From JAQUCI01 sp034932685 (GTDB taxonomy: Bacteria > Bacillota_I > Bacilli_A > Erysipelotrichales > Erysipelotrichaceae): a DNA stretch of 30,234 nucleotides. Both the position numbers and the translations under genes were made by a program. Positions 14,938 to 23,726 of the stretch are shown in pieces (the stretch's first letter is position 1; every line of letters starts with the position of its first letter). The notes beneath the pieces are model-generated. The model had not been told where the DNA came from, did not search any database, and saw only the letters and a program-made list of their open reading frames with translations. The DNA is taken from the NCBI GenBank assembly GCA_034932685.1, contig JAYFOM010000047.1, forward strand, positions 1 to 30,234, written 5' to 3'.

Positions 14938-16517
14938 ATGAAATCTTAAAGACAAAAATTGGCAGGATCTTATTAATAATCATCTTGGTTGGGATGATCC
15001 TTTTAGCTAATTTGTTCTTTAAGTTAGCCCTTATTAAACAACATTTACCACTATTGACTATCCCAGATCAGTATTCAGCGCTACAACTTGAGAGTGGTGA
15101 AACCCATGTTGACAAGAGTTTCAATACCCATCTTCCGCTTGTAATAATTGATACAGCTGTTGATAGACCAAAACATGGAACAATTTGGGATATTGAAAAA
15201 GGATATTCTGTCAAAGTTGAGTTTGATCCTTACGCGTACGGTACAATTGCTATTATTGATAATAAGGAAGGACTAAACAGTATCACTGATGATCCTACCT
15301 TTTTATCAAATGTTAAGCTAAGGATTAGAGGAACATCTTCTGCAGGTTATCCAAAAAAACAATATTTAGTTAAATTGATAGATGATGAAGGCAATAATAA
15401 TCCACAAAATGTTTTTAACATGGGAGTTGATAATGAATGGATTCTCAATGTTTCATGGCAGGATCCCAGCTTGTTACGTAATTATTTAGCGTACACGATT
15501 GCACCAAGTCTGGGATTAAGTGCACCGCAAGTTAAATTTTGTGAAGTAGTATACAAAGATAATGATTCTTACGAATATTTGGGTGTGTATCTGTGGATTG
15601 AAAAGATTGGTAGAGATCAGTTCAAAGAAGAGATACCTCGATATCGCGCTAGTCAATCGCCTTCATTTTTAATACAAAGGGATCGCTTTAGTGAGGATGC
15701 GATCATTCTTGATAATTATAGTACTCGTAATGAACTAGCAAGTGGATTTTTGGAATTAATCTATCCAAATAGTACATCAATCAGTCAAACGGATATTGAT
15801 CAGTTAACCCAAGTAATTGATAATTTTGAAGAGAAACTTTATGCATTAGATAGTGATGATTTTATAAAGTATCGACAATACATTGATTTTAAGACATTTG
15901 TTGATTATTTCATCTTTAATGAATTTCTGATGAATTACGATGCTGGTCGTTTCTCGACATACTTTTACAAGGGGTATACAGGACTAATCAATATGGGACC
16001 AGTTTGGGATTATGATCGAAGTTTAGCTAATGATCCAACTTTTGTTGGCAACATGTATGCGACAGCTTTACAATCGTCACCGTGGTTTGAACAATTATTG
16101 CGAGATCCAAGCTATGTCACAGCTATTGTAGATCGTTATCATGATCTTAGAGAAAATGTTTTGAGTGAAGAAGAGATATTCTTAATGATCGATAATGCAT
16201 ATGAATATCTTGATACCGCTGCTGAACGTGATTGGAATCGATGGCAATATGATCAAACTATTACTAAAAGAGCATCTTTCGCACTACCAACTATATTAGA
16301 ACAAGAAAGTATAAATCTTAAAACGACGATCATTAAACATGGTATTTGGCTTGATAAGAATATTGATAGCTTATACCAGTTCTCCGATAGTAGTATAAAT
16401 TTTGTGCATCCCGATGTTTTATATCGTAAACAAGCAGATATTTATTCTGAATTCTTGGCCGTGATTTTTATAGCAGCGGTTGTCATTTCAGCCATCCTGC
16501 TACAAAGAGAATCTTAG
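14934..16517 (+). CDS. CotH-type kinase family protein, membrane-anchored
   Basis: A 527-residue protein with a transmembrane helix at each end (about residues 11-32 and 505-523) and a large CotH domain between them, most likely outside the cell. CotH proteins are atypical kinases; Bacillus CotH phosphorylates spore-coat proteins. The family core is visible: LRIRGTSSAGYPKKQYLVKL near residue 125, NEWILNVSWQDPSLLRNYLA near 165, the YLGVYLWIEKI strand near 213, and the catalytic-type GPVWDYDRSLAND near residue 352. The ATGA overlap with DUF4956 implies coupled translation. In this operon a role in modifying an exported polymer or a surface partner is inferred, not shown. Confidence 0.87.
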   Translation: MNEILKTKIGRILLIIILVGMILLANLFFKLALIKQHLPLLTIPDQYSALQLESGETHVDKSFNTHLPLVIIDTAVDRPKHGTIWDIEKGYSVKVEFDPYAYGTIAIIDNKEGLNSITDDPTFLSNVKLRIRGTSSAGYPKKQYLVKLIDDEGNNNPQNVFNMGVDNEWILNVSWQDPSLLRNYLAYTIAPSLGLSAPQVKFCEVVYKDNDSYEYLGVYLWIEKIGRDQFKEEIPRYRASQSPSFLIQRDRFSEDAIILDNYSTRNELASGFLELIYPNSTSISQTDIDQLTQVIDNFEEKLYALDSDDFIKYRQYIDFKTFVDYFIFNEFLMNYDAGRFSTYFYKGYTGLINMGPVWDYDRSLANDPTFVGNMYATALQSSPWFEQLLRDPSYVTAIVDRYHDLRENVLSEEEIFLMIDNAYEYLDTAAERDWNRWQYDQTITKRASFALPTILEQESINLKTTIIKHGIWLDKNIDSLYQFSDSSINFVHPDVLYRKQADIYSEFLAVIFIAAVVISAILLQRES

Positions 16518-16537
16518 GTTCTCAGAAAGGAAATTAT

Positions 16538-18778
16538 ATGCAGACAAGAAGAAAAAAACATCGCCTTCTAATGTTCTGTACGCTAATCGCAGCCTTGGTT
16601 TATATTGGTTGGCGAATATTCTACACTCTACCTTTTAAATACGGATTAGTATCGACGATTGCTGGTTTAGCTTTGGTGATTGCTGAGAGTGTTGGTGTTC
16701 TTGAGGCGATTGAACATTATCTTAACATGTCATCATCGGTTATGCCTAAGATGCCTGAAATACCAAATGATGAATACCCTGATGTTGATGTACTAATTGC
16801 AACACATAATGAAGATGAAAAACTATTGTATAAAACCATCAACGCCTGTACTTATATGGACTATCCAGACAAATCAAAAGTTCATATATTCTTATGTGAT
16901 GATAATGATCGACCTGAAATGGCCGCATTAGCTAAAAAACTGAAGGTTGGATATTTTGGTCTTTCGAATAATAAATCTGCGAAAGCAGGTAATTTAAACA
17001 ATGCCTTAAGAAAAACAAGTTCACCCTTGGTTGCTACTTTTGATGCTGACATGATTCCAACAAGTAACTTCTTGATGGAAACTGTTCCTTATTTCTTGTT
17101 ACCATTATATAAAGAAGAAGATGGTAAGTGGATAAAAAGAGAAAAACCTAGTAGTGAAAAGATTGGATTTATCCAAACGCCACAAAGCTTCTATAATCCA
17201 GATATGTTTCAATACAATCTATACATGGAAAAAAATGTTCCCAATGAACAAGATTATTTCTTTCGCGAAATAAATATTGGTCGAAATCGTACTAATTCAG
17301 CAATATATGCAGGTTCAAATACATTATTGTCACGTACTGCATTAGAAGATGTAGGTTATATTGTTGAGGGAGTCATTACTGAAGATTTCGCTACTGGAAT
17401 TGAGATACAGAAAAAAGGTTATCTATGTTATGCCATAGATAAAACGCTTGCTCACGGTTTAGCACCAATTGATTTAATTGGACTGATTAAACAAAGAGAA
17501 CGTTGGGGAAGAGGTTGTGTTCAAACGATGAAGAAAGTATCGCTATTTTCATCTTCATTACGCTTTAAAACAAAAATGAGTTATATGTCAGCACTTCTTT
17601 ATTGGTGGACATTCTTACGTCGGTTTATCTATATCGCATCACCAATTTTATTTACCGTTTTTGGAGTGAGAATTGTTGAATGTGAATTATGGCAATTAGC
17701 TGCTTTTTGGCTACCTTACTATTTATTGTATAATAGATCACTTAATGTTCTATCAGGGAAAATAAGAACACAACGATGGAGTAATATCGTTGATACGATT
17801 ATCTTTCCATATATGATAGTTCCAATCTTTCTTGAAAGCATTGGTGTCAAAAAGAGTAAATTCTATGTGACAAATAAAAACTATGATGTTAAATCAACTT
17901 CCGATTTTGTTTTCGCAACACCGCATATATTACTTTTAGCTGCTAGTGTTGTTGGTCTTATGTTTAGTTTTAGACAGGTCAACATAAGTGGTATATTACC
18001 AAATCTTATATTAGTATTCTGGTTATCAGTCAATTTCTATTTCTTGATAATGGCACTTTTATTCATGAGTGGTCGAGTTAATTTCCGCCACGATGAAAGA
18101 TTATCAGTATCACTACCAATAACGATTGAAGTAACTCATAAAAACGCTATAAAAGCACATACAGTAGACGTTTCAGAACATGGCATGAAAATATGTATCG
18201 ATTTCCCAGAGTTTGTACCATACGATCAAAACGTCATAGTTAATCTTGAAACAGAAAAGTATAAGGCAAAAGTACCAATCATTGTTAGACACGTTAGACA
18301 AACTGGGCATAAATGGTACTATAGTGTACAAATAAGTGATGAAATATCTGAAGAAGATCGTCGTAACTATTTACAGATGGTTTTTGATCGTCATCATACA
18401 TTACCAGTAGTTATTTCATCAAACTGGTTAAAAGATGTTACGATTAATTTCAGTTTAAGACAATCACCTAAACATGCATCAAATCGTCGTTTACCAAGAG
18501 TTACGCTTAATAAAAAGGTTGAAGTTGTAAATAGTGGTATGGTTGAAATGATTGACTTTAATTATGAATATATAAAGCTAGCTAATACGAATGTATTACT
18601 TGATAAGATATTGGTTAAATTTGATAATGGGTTATTATTATCATGTGTTTTAAAAGACGAGAAGAACAATATCTATCATGTTGAAAACTGGCAAAAACAT
18701 GCGTCAAATCCATTGATGCATCAACAACTATCAGCTTGGCTTAATGTTGTTGATGATCATCAACCAGTTACTGCCTAA
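16538..18778 (+). CDS. BcsA-like family 2 glycosyltransferase with PilZ domain
   Basis: A 746-residue processive membrane glycosyltransferase of the cellulose synthase type. Two N-terminal helices (about 10-55) precede the GT domain, with DDND 121-124, DAD 169-171, TED 281-283 and QRERW 319-323 (QxxRW), the full catalytic set. GSN in AIYAGSN matches the acceptor-site loop, and KFYVTNK near residue 441 matches the BcsA gating loop FxVTxK. Further helices follow (about 352-505). The PilZ domain has RHDER (517-521) and DVSEHG (544-549), i.e. intact RxxxR and DxSxxG c-di-GMP ligands. A further 135 residues hold a second RxxxR-like element (RRLPR, 650-654). The expected product is a beta-1,4-glucan, translocated as it is made; a different beta-glucan is possible. 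Confidence 0.92.
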   Translation: MQTRRKKHRLLMFCTLIAALVYIGWRIFYTLPFKYGLVSTIAGLALVIAESVGVLEAIEHYLNMSSSVMPKMPEIPNDEYPDVDVLIATHNEDEKLLYKTINACTYMDYPDKSKVHIFLCDDNDRPEMAALAKKLKVGYFGLSNNKSAKAGNLNNALRKTSSPLVATFDADMIPTSNFLMETVPYFLLPLYKEEDGKWIKREKPSSEKIGFIQTPQSFYNPDMFQYNLYMEKNVPNEQDYFFREINIGRNRTNSAIYAGSNTLLSRTALEDVGYIVEGVITEDFATGIEIQKKGYLCYAIDKTLAHGLAPIDLIGLIKQRERWGRGCVQTMKKVSLFSSSLRFKTKMSYMSALLYWWTFLRRFIYIASPILFTVFGVRIVECELWQLAAFWLPYYLLYNRSLNVLSGKIRTQRWSNIVDTIIFPYMIVPIFLESIGVKKSKFYVTNKNYDVKSTSDFVFATPHILLLAASVVGLMFSFRQVNISGILPNLILVFWLSVNFYFLIMALLFMSGRVNFRHDERLSVSLPITIEVTHKNAIKAHTVDVSEHGMKICIDFPEFVPYDQNVIVNLETEKYKAKVPIIVRHVRQTGHKWYYSVQISDEISEEDRRNYLQMVFDRHHTLPVVISSNWLKDVTINFSLRQSPKHASNRRLPRVTLNKKVEVVNSGMVEMIDFNYEYIKLANTNVLLDKILVKFDNGLLLSCVLKDEKNNIYHVENWQKHASNPLMHQQLSAWLNVVDDHQPVTA

Positions 18779-19830
18779 TGAGTGATTTCGTTAAACGGCT
18801 TTTGATAGTACTAATCACAACCATTGTTTTAATGACAGCAATCATTGTTGTTGTTTCAATTAAATTAAAAGATACTGAGAATAGACTAGCGATTTATCAG
18901 AAACAACTAGATATAAGTATGATGTTGATAACTGAATTATCCGACTTAGGTAATGGTGTTAAAGCTCATGGCCGCTTACAAGTTGTGGATGATGAGTTGC
19001 GCGATAAAAACAACGAAGTAGTTCAGTTAAAAGGGATAAGTACTCATGGTTTAACTTGGTATTATGAGTATACAAACGCTAACGCTTTCAAATCGATACT
19101 AGATAACGGCGGTAATATTGTTAGGTTAGCAGTATACTCCCAATATTATGAGAATGATATGTTGGATATGATCTTTATGGCTATTGAAAATGCTATCGCT
19201 ATGGACATGTATGTTATGGTTGATTGGCATGTTTTAAAAGAACAAGATCCAAACGTATACATAGATAAAGCAATGGTGTTTTTTGAGCGCATCAGTCAAA
19301 AATACGCTAATGAAACAGCTTTAATCTATGAACTGTGTAATGAACCAAATGGGACAACCTCTTGGTCATCAATTAAAGAGTATGTTAATAAGATCATACC
19401 GATAATAAGAAACAGTGATCAAGATGCATTAGTGCTAGTTGGAACACCTAATTTTAGTACTGATTTAAAAAGCGCGATCAATGAACCGCTAGATCATGAG
19501 AATGTCATGTACTCCTATCATCAGTATACTAACACAATGAGTAATAACGATTTTAAGATAATCAAAGAAGCGAAAGCTGCAGGGTTGTGCATTTTTGTGT
19601 CAGAGTGGGGCTTTGATAATCGTGGTAGTGATATTAATGCTGATAAAGTTAAAGCAGAAGCATTTTTAGATTTTCTAGATGAAAACAAAATAAGTTGGAT
19701 CAATTGGTCACTAACTAACAAGCAAGAAAACTCAGCTGCTTTAAATTATAATACTGATAAGCTTGGCAATTGGCAACTTCTTGATTTGTCTTTTTCTGGT
19801 CAATTCGTTTTTGAGCGCTTAGCCAAATAA
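18778..19830 (+). CDS. Membrane-anchored GH5 endoglucanase
   Basis: A 350-residue protein with an N-terminal signal anchor (residues 7-29) and a GH5 catalytic barrel outside the membrane. Typical residues are VRLAVY with R116, DWH at 149-151, the acid/base in ELCNEPNG (E189), YSYHQYT with H248, and the nucleophile in VSEWG (E276). It is the functional counterpart of BcsZ (GH8) in proteobacterial cellulose operons, where a beta-glucanase trims or edits the nascent chain and is needed for normal output. The start codon shares its A with the stop of the glycosyltransferase gene (TAATG), so the two are translationally coupled. Confidence 0.9.
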   Translation: MSDFVKRLLIVLITTIVLMTAIIVVVSIKLKDTENRLAIYQKQLDISMMLITELSDLGNGVKAHGRLQVVDDELRDKNNEVVQLKGISTHGLTWYYEYTNANAFKSILDNGGNIVRLAVYSQYYENDMLDMIFMAIENAIAMDMYVMVDWHVLKEQDPNVYIDKAMVFFERISQKYANETALIYELCNEPNGTTSWSSIKEYVNKIIPIIRNSDQDALVLVGTPNFSTDLKSAINEPLDHENVMYSYHQYTNTMSNNDFKIIKEAKAAGLCIFVSEWGFDNRGSDINADKVKAEAFLDFLDENKISWINWSLTNKQENSAALNYNTDKLGNWQLLDLSFSGQFVFERLAK

Positions 19831-19851
19831 AAACCGGTGTCTAGCACCGGT
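19826..19851 (-). terminator. Terminator of hsp20 (possibly bidirectional)
   Basis: ACCGGTG (19833-19839) and CACCGGT (19845-19851) form a GC-rich 7-bp stem with a 5-nt loop. The T-run (TTTTATT) is on the minus-strand side, so it ends hsp20. The plus-strand glucan operon has no better terminator and may share the hairpin. Confidence 0.8.
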
Positions 19852-19863
19852 CATGTTACGGAA

Positions 19864-20286
19864 TTATTCAATATTGATGAGCTTTTTAGGTTCAATCTTT
19901 TTGCTTGTTTTCGGAATTGATAATGTTAACGTTCCATCTTGATAGGTTGCTTTAATATCCTCATCACTAATATTTTCGCCGATATAGAAACTTCTTGAGC
20001 ATCTGCCACAATATCTTTCCTGATGAATGACATTTCCTTTTTGATCTTTCTCTTGAGCTTCTTCACTTTTCTCGGCAGTAATTGTGACATAGCCTTTATC
20101 CATCTCAACCTTGATATCATCTTTAGCGTATCCAGGTAAATCCATCGCCAAGGTGTAACTATCATCTAGTTCATGGATATCGGTTTTCATGATATCGCGC
20201 GTATTAAGAGGTTTAAAAACAGGGAAATTGAACAAGTCATCAAATAGATCTAATCCGTAACCACTATTTCTAGGCATAAGTTTCAT
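19864..20286 (-). CDS. Hsp20/alpha-crystallin small heat-shock protein
   Basis: A 140-residue ATP-independent holdase. The alpha-crystallin domain runs from about residue 33 (KTDIHELDDSYTLAMDLPG) to residue 130, with DGTLTLSIPK (the GxLxLxxPK box) and a C-terminal KKLINIE containing the IxI tail. In the loop usually reading RRYGSFSRSF it has RYCGRCSRSF, with Cys at 93 and 96, a possible redox or metal pair. Start 20286 follows a very strong AAAGGGGGG site. The promoter is overlapped by a CIRCE element, so heat-inducible control by HrcA is expected. Confidence 0.93.
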   Translation of the reverse strand: MKLMPRNSGYGLDLFDDLFNFPVFKPLNTRDIMKTDIHELDDSYTLAMDLPGYAKDDIKVEMDKGYVTITAEKSEEAQEKDQKGNVIHQERYCGRCSRSFYIGENISDEDIKATYQDGTLTLSIPKTSKKIEPKKLINIE

Positions 20287-20310
20287 ATTTTTGCCCCCCT
20301 TTACGATTCT

Positions 20311-20338
20311 ATTATAGCACATGAATTAGCACTGTCAA
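20311..20338 (-). promoter_or_regulatory. Promoter of hsp20
   Basis: On the minus strand TTGACA (20338-20333), a 16-bp spacer and TATAAT (20316-20311). Both boxes match the consensus exactly. The -35 box lies inside the CIRCE element. Confidence 0.85.
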
Positions 20339-20352
20339 GAGGAGAGTGCTAA
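20326..20352 (-). promoter_or_regulatory. CIRCE operator (HrcA site)
   Basis: TTAGCACTG - 9 bp - GAGTGCTAA on the plus strand, differing from the CIRCE consensus (TTAGCACTC-N9-GAGTGCTAA) at one base. HrcA binding here would block the hsp20 -35 box. It also lies about 20 bp upstream of the divergent cysS promoter. Confidence 0.92.
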
Positions 20353-20371
20353 TTTATATAGTATCTGTTAG

Positions 20372-20400
20372 TTGGCAAGTAAGAAAACATTTGTTATAAT
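20372..20400 (+). promoter_or_regulatory. Promoter of the cysS T-box transcript
   Basis: TTGGCA (20372-20377), a 17-bp spacer and TATAAT (20395-20400), divergent from the hsp20 promoter. Confidence 0.8.
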
Positions 20401-20413
20401 CAAATAAACTAAT

Positions 20414-20611
20414 GAAAAGGAATAAGTAAAAGCCTTAATAAGTTAAGAGAAGATCGTTTTGGTGAGAAGATCGCTTGTTAATCTTTGAAATGCACCTTTG
20501 AGGGATCACCGATAAGTAGGTTGATACGCTAATACGGCGTTATGGTATTAAGAGGAACTTCGTTCAAACAAAGTGGAACCGCGCTGATGCGTCTTTGTAT
20601 GAACGTTTTTT
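20414..20611 (+). promoter_or_regulatory. T-box riboswitch, cysteine specific
   Basis: Fills most of the 344-bp gene-free gap. The base of stem I is AAAAGG (about 20415-20420) with CCTTT (20495-20499). The 5' side of the specifier loop has AGTA and the 3' side has GAAATGCA, giving specifier TGC (20491-20493), a Cys codon. The T-box proper, AAAGTGGAACCGCG (20571-20583), precedes a terminator whose arms CGTTCAAACAAAG (20561-20573) and CTTTGTATGAACG (20593-20605) run into six T's. Uncharged tRNA-Cys should stabilise the antiterminator and turn on cysS-mrnC. Confidence 0.92.
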
Positions 20612-20630
20612 ATTGCAATAAGGAGAAATA

Positions 20631-21965
20631 ATGAAATTATATAACAGTAAAACAAATAGTCTTGAAGAATTTAAATCGATAACACCGATGCATGTTGATA
20701 TGTATGTGTGTGGACCTACCGTATATAATCATCCCCATATTGGTAATGCTAGACCAATGATAGTCTTTGATACTTTAAGACGATTGTTTGAAGTGCAAGG
20801 ATATACTGTGTCTTATGTATCAAACTATACTGATGTTGATGATAAGATCATAAACAAAGCACTAAACGAAGAACTAGATGAAATTACGATTTCAACCCGT
20901 TATATTGATGCTTATCAAGCTGTAAGAGATAGTTTAAATGTAAAACCATTAACGGCTACCCCCAAAGTTACCGAAAATATGCCTGAAATAATCAGTTTTA
21001 TTAAGGAATTGTTGGATAAAGAGTACGCCTATGTTGTTGATGGGGATGTTTATTTTAGAGTAACTAAAATTGAAGACTATGGCTGTTTATCTAAACAAAA
21101 TATCGATGACTTGCAGGTTGGAGCAAGGATTGAAGAAAATAGTAAAAAAGAAAACCCACTAGACTTTGCATTATGGAAAACAACGGATATGGGAATAAGA
21201 TGGGATACACCATGGGGAAAAGGACGACCAGGATGGCATACTGAATGTGTTGTTATGATCAATAAAGTATTTGATTCAGATCATATCGACATCCATGGCG
21301 GAGGAATGGATTTGAAGTTCCCTCATCATGAAAACGAATTAGCGCAATCACAAGCATTACACCATTCCCAATTAGCTAATTATTGGTTACATAATGGTAT
21401 GTTAAACTTTGATGGTGAAAAAATGAGTAAATCATTAGGTAATGTTGTTTGGGCAAAAGATTTTATTAGTGAATATGGCAGCAATGTTATTCGTTGGTTG
21501 ATGTTATCTGCACATTATCGGGCACCATTAAATATTTCAGAACAAACAATAAATACTGCTAAAACAGAATTAGAACGAGTGTTAACCGCATTAAGACAAG
21601 CAGAAGTAGCACAACAAAGAGCTAAGATAATTGATCACAAAGAGATAGATGAAAAATTACTAGATCGTTTTGTGGCTGCAATGAATGAAGATATAAATAC
21701 TCCCAATGGTTTTATGGAAATATTTGAAACAATTAAGATACTAAATAAAGCACTACGAGAAAAAGATGTTGATTGGCAAGCATTGATAAGCATCAAAAAC
21801 GCTTTACTTAAAATGATTGAAGTCATTGGCATTAGTTATCAACCACCAATTCTCACTATTGAAGATTTAAACAATTTTGAGCAATGGGATAATGCTAGAA
21901 AAGCTAAGAATTTTGAGCTCGCTGATATCTATCGTAAAACACTAAGCGAAAAGGGATTGTTATGA
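20631..21965 (+). CDS. cysS: Cysteinyl-tRNA synthetase
   Basis: Charges tRNA-Cys with cysteine; cytosolic class I synthetase. The 444-residue protein has the zinc Cys in MYVCGPTVYN (C27), the HIGH motif as HPHIGN (residues 34-39), further zinc ligands in GWHTECV and HHENE, and KMSKS at 264-268. ATG 20631 follows AAGGAGA. It is under control of the T-box leader, so its expression should rise on cysteine shortage. It overlaps mrnC by ATGA. cysE and gltX, often upstream of it in Bacillus, are absent. Confidence 0.96.
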   Translation: MKLYNSKTNSLEEFKSITPMHVDMYVCGPTVYNHPHIGNARPMIVFDTLRRLFEVQGYTVSYVSNYTDVDDKIINKALNEELDEITISTRYIDAYQAVRDSLNVKPLTATPKVTENMPEIISFIKELLDKEYAYVVDGDVYFRVTKIEDYGCLSKQNIDDLQVGARIEENSKKENPLDFALWKTTDMGIRWDTPWGKGRPGWHTECVVMINKVFDSDHIDIHGGGMDLKFPHHENELAQSQALHHSQLANYWLHNGMLNFDGEKMSKSLGNVVWAKDFISEYGSNVIRWLMLSAHYRAPLNISEQTINTAKTELERVLTALRQAEVAQQRAKIIDHKEIDEKLLDRFVAAMNEDINTPNGFMEIFETIKILNKALREKDVDWQALISIKNALLKMIEVIGISYQPPILTIEDLNNFEQWDNARKAKNFELADIYRKTLSEKGLL

Positions 21966-22345
21966 TTCAACCAAGTCAATTAAATGGTGGCGTTTTAGCT
22001 TTTATTGGCGATGGTGTGATGACTTTAATGGTGAGAGAGTACTTAATCAAACAAGGTTATACCAAGGCTAAGCAACTACAAGAATTGAGTGTTAAGTATG
22101 TCAGTGCCAAAGCTCAATCACAGTTTATGAGTAAGATCATTAGTGATTTAAATGAACAAGAAACTGAAATATTTAAAAGAGGCCGTAATTATAAAAGCAA
22201 TAGCATGCCCAAAAATGCGGACGTTTACGAATATCATATCGCTACGGGTTTAGAAGCTTTGTGGGGATATTGGTATCTTAGTAATGAAAAAGAACGATTA
22301 GATAACTTTTTTGTACAAATGATTAAAGAAAACAGCCTTGATTAG
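21962..22345 (+). CDS. mrnC: Mini-ribonuclease III
   Basis: A 127-residue RNase III domain without a double-stranded RNA-binding domain; the Bacillus homologue matures 23S rRNA. The short signature LAFIGDGVMTL carries the conserved Asp (D17), and the helix EYHIATGLEALWGYWYL carries the late acidic metal ligand. RGRNYKSNSMPKNAD in the middle is characteristic. It overlaps cysS by 4 bp, as in many Firmicutes, and ends in a short hairpin. Confidence 0.93.
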   Translation: MIQPSQLNGGVLAFIGDGVMTLMVREYLIKQGYTKAKQLQELSVKYVSAKAQSQFMSKIISDLNEQETEIFKRGRNYKSNSMPKNADVYEYHIATGLEALWGYWYLSNEKERLDNFFVQMIKENSLD

Positions 22346-22353
22346 GGCTGTTT
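22330..22353. terminator. Hairpin between mrnC and pepV
   Basis: AAACAGCC (22330-22337) pairs with GGCTGTTT (22346-22353). It spans the mrnC stop codon and reaches the convergent pepV stop codon, and may serve both directions. Confidence 0.6.
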
Positions 22354-23704
22354 ATAGTTTACATAGATTCTTTATTGCTTGTACGTAGATTTCGGTTTGC
22401 AGTAGTAATCGATCAATATCGATGAACTCATTAGCATCATGCATGTGATTGTTGTCATTTTGCATCACACCACCAAAACCAATGCAGTTGTTAATACCAC
22501 GAGCGTAAGTTCCGCCTCCCATTGTACCTGGTTGACTAGTGTAGTCATGAGTGACTTTCTGATATGCGTCAAGTAAGCTTAATACTAAAGGACTGTTTGG
22601 TTCAAAAAATAATGGTGAACTCACGCGACTAATTGTTAGTTCAGCCTGGTACTTACTAAAGGCTGTTTTAAGTGAGTTAGCTACTTCTTGACTATCTATT
22701 GTTATTGGAACACGAATATCTAATGACGCTAACACATTGTTATCTTCTTTTTTGATAACACCAACATTTAATGTTAAAGAGCCGTATTTATCATTTAGTT
22801 TGATACCACACAATGAACCATCGGTCTTTAGGCCAATCAGATTATTATACAAATCAACAAAATCATCAACAAATCCAGCCTTTTTTAAAGCTTCCATCGC
22901 AAATGATATGGCATTAACACCTTGTTCAGGTGTACTAGCATGAGCAGCGATACCATATACATCAAGCTGGTAAGTGTCATTGATATCAGTAATCTTGAAT
23001 TTCAAATTTTTCTCACTTAGTGCTTGACTAAATAAATCAATATTTAGATCGTTTTTGTATACCTTTATCGTACAGTGATTACAAACGACATTACCAGCAA
23101 GACCGCCGGCAACATCAATGATCTTGCTTTTATGCCCAAACCAACCACCAATGCTACCTTTCTCACCAAACACGCCTGGGAAAAATGCGTCGGGAGTAAA
23201 ACCATATTGAAAGTGACCTTCTTTTTCAACATAATGTTTTAAACAAGCAGATCCCATTTCTTCGTTTGATCCCATTATCAAGCGCACGCGTTTATTAAAG
23301 ACGTAACCTTCATCTTGTAGAACTTTTAGAGCAAATAAAGCAGCAACGACTGGTCCTTTATCATCGCTAGTACCACGACCAAATAGTTTGCGATCAACTT
23401 GTGTTAACTCAAATGGATCTGAGTTCCAACCTTCTCCAGCTGGGACAACATCTAAATGACCCAAGACACCAATGATATCAGCGCCGTTACCAATTTCACC
23501 ATAACCAATATAATTATCTAGGTTGGTGGATCTTAATCCGTATCGCTCACAAATTGTTAACGCTTTTTCTAGACATTCTTTGTTTGTTTGACCAAATGGG
23601 GCATCTTTTGTTGCTGTTTCATTTACAGAGTTAAAAGCAACAAGTTCTGCTAATACAGAAATCATTTCCTTTTCATAGTTTTTAATACGATTTTTAATTG
23701 CCAT
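22352..23704 (-). CDS. pepV: M20 metallopeptidase, dipeptidase PepV-like
   Basis: A 450-residue di-zinc aminodipeptidase expected to release amino acids from dipeptides in the cytosol. Metal ligands appear in the usual order: GHLDVVPAG (H and bridging context D), GRGTSDDKGP (bridging Asp), SNEEMGS (catalytic Glu and ligand), FTPDAFFP (Asp ligand) and NNHMHDANEF (late His). The lid region between them is present. Start 23704 is set by GAGG. It lies leftward between mrnC and rlmB, interrupting an otherwise conserved rightward order. Confidence 0.9.
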   Translation of the reverse strand: MAIKNRIKNYEKEMISVLAELVAFNSVNETATKDAPFGQTNKECLEKALTICERYGLRSTNLDNYIGYGEIGNGADIIGVLGHLDVVPAGEGWNSDPFELTQVDRKLFGRGTSDDKGPVVAALFALKVLQDEGYVFNKRVRLIMGSNEEMGSACLKHYVEKEGHFQYGFTPDAFFPGVFGEKGSIGGWFGHKSKIIDVAGGLAGNVVCNHCTIKVYKNDLNIDLFSQALSEKNLKFKITDINDTYQLDVYGIAAHASTPEQGVNAISFAMEALKKAGFVDDFVDLYNNLIGLKTDGSLCGIKLNDKYGSLTLNVGVIKKEDNNVLASLDIRVPITIDSQEVANSLKTAFSKYQAELTISRVSSPLFFEPNSPLVLSLLDAYQKVTHDYTSQPGTMGGGTYARGINNCIGFGGVMQNDNNHMHDANEFIDIDRLLLQTEIYVQAIKNLCKL

Positions 23705-23726
23705 ATAAATACCTCGATTACATTCA

